DNA of 64,000 nt from Nonomuraea jiangxiensis (GTDB taxonomy: Bacteria > Actinomycetota > Actinomycetes > Streptosporangiales > Streptosporangiaceae), in the NCBI RefSeq assembly GCF_900099965.1, contig NZ_FNDJ01000022.1:62001-126000 (forward strand), given 5' to 3'. A program made the position numbers and the translations under genes. Every line of letters begins with the position of its first letter. The stretch's first letter is position 1. This document shows positions 63,362 through 64,000 of the stretch, piece by piece. The notes under the pieces are model-generated. The model did no database searches and was not told the DNA's origin. It saw only the letters and a list, made by a program, of their open reading frames with translations.

Positions 63362-64000
63362 TTAAGATCGACTAGCGATAAATCTGTGGTATGTCGGCAA
63401 ATTGACAGACTTGACCCCGGCCGGTAGCCACGCCAGCCGCACCAGCCATCCGGCGAGGACGACCAGCAGCGCCACCTCGGCGCCCAGCAACAGCCACTCG
63501 ACCAGCCCGATCATCACCCCGCCACCCGGCAGCGCCACGTACGTCAGCGCCAGCAACCCGAACCCGCCCGCCAGCGCCACCCACTCCACGGCCCGTGCCA
63601 CGGGCTTCCAGCGGGCGTCGGAGGCCAGCCTGGGGACCAGCAGCGCGCCCACGGCCGGGAGGCTCACGAAGGCCGCCATGGACACGAACTGGTGGACCTG
63701 GGCCGCCGGCTCGAAGTCCCCGCCGAGAGGGAGGGCCGGGATGAGCGCCGCCACCACCAGCGCTCCCGACCAGACCAGCAGCAGCCTCTCAGGCAGGCCC
63801 CTGACGGGGGCGCCCGCCGACCGCAACCCCGCCAGCAACGCCAGGGAGCCTATGCCGAGCAGCGCCATCGCGGCCGCCACGACGCCGCCGCGCTCGGAGA
63901 CGGCGTATTCGCTCACGCTCACGCTCACGTTGACGAGGTCGACGTGGGCACCGGCGCCCAACTGGTCGATCAGGGTGAGGATCACCGAGAACGCGATCGA
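63362..64000 (-). CDS. DUF998-like membrane protein, cut by the window edge
   Basis: At least 212 codons are visible; the reading frame is open to base 64000, so the true start is probably outside the window (GTG 63985 is an internal possibility). Six hydrophobic segments are seen, for example GGVVAAAMALLGIGSLALLAGL, LLLVWSGALVVAALIPALP, FVSMAAFVSLPAVGALLVP and WLLLGAEVALLVVLAGWLV. PLGGDFEPAAQVHQFVSMAAF fits the DUF998 family (integral membrane, unknown function). It lies upstream of the kinase on the same strand, with a 56-bp gap that includes an AT-rich patch. Confidence 0.65.
   Translation of the reverse strand, partial: SIAFSVILTLIDQLGAGAHVDLVNVSVSVSEYAVSERGGVVAAAMALLGIGSLALLAGLRSAGAPVRGLPERLLLVWSGALVVAALIPALPLGGDFEPAAQVHQFVSMAAFVSLPAVGALLVPRLASDARWKPVARAVEWVALAGGFGLLALTYVALPGGGVMIGLVEWLLLGAEVALLVVLAGWLVRLAWLPAGVKSVNLPTYHRFIASRS

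Overview
The window is high-GC actinobacterial chromosome. The best guess is a filamentous actinomycete of the Streptosporangiaceae type (Nonomuraea-like). The reasons are the actinomycete-type xylose isomerase, a class I lysyl-tRNA synthetase, conservon signalling genes, DUF742 and roadblock proteins, and many genes that look leaderless. The genus is an inference. I see no rRNA, tRNA, insertion sequence, prophage or CRISPR array. Most genes look like ordinary chromosomal genes; the unusual material is in signalling genes and in gene-free stretches.

Layout. 39-3033: xylA with a sugar-phosphate isomerase and an oxidoreductase, joined by 4-base overlaps. 3060-8094: leaderless class I lysyl-tRNA synthetase, a GT2 glycosyltransferase, a ketopantoate-reductase-like enzyme and small proteins. 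8157-11946: an orphan nitrate-sensor-type kinase, then a minus-strand group (zinc ribbon, metallo-beta-lactamase-fold hydrolase, beta-propeller). 12229-16475: a short Rho-like helicase behind a C-rich leader, an RlmA-like methyltransferase, and an S9 peptidase homologue that seems to have lost catalytic residues. 16635-23107: a GAF-SpoIIE phosphatase divergent from a cytosolic hybrid kinase with about 13 HAMP units and a response regulator. 23256-28945: a NYN-domain protein, a sigma factor fused to a membrane anchor and ectodomain, pyrE and a DedA protein. 29075-40031: housekeeping genes (fba, purA, corA, purD-purC, a MurA-type enzyme) and a regulator with a cyclase-like fold. 40032-41128: a gene-free stretch with tandem repeats, hairpins and an orphan promoter. 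41129-45550: rhodanese, DMT exporter, a long minisatellite, hisC and an NrtR-like regulator. 45610-54962: a surface-polysaccharide cluster (wecB, wecC, three glycosyltransferases, a DUF4434-like protein). 54999-64000: lipoprotein, PrsW protease, a complete conservon (kinase, roadblock, DUF742, GTPase) facing a reduced conservon (kinase and DUF742 only), and a membrane protein cut by the window edge.

How the genes fit together. Signalling dominates: three nitrate-sensor-type kinases (8157, 57060, 61032), the HAMP-array kinase with its response regulator and facing phosphatase, and a membrane-tethered sigma factor. The wec cluster should convert UDP-GlcNAc to UDP-ManNAc and then UDP-ManNAcA for a cell-surface polymer. 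Several convergent gene pairs are separated by hairpins or dense GC-rich repeats, which may insulate transcription. At least a dozen genes have a -10-like hexamer ending 6-7 bases before the start codon, which suggests leaderless transcripts.
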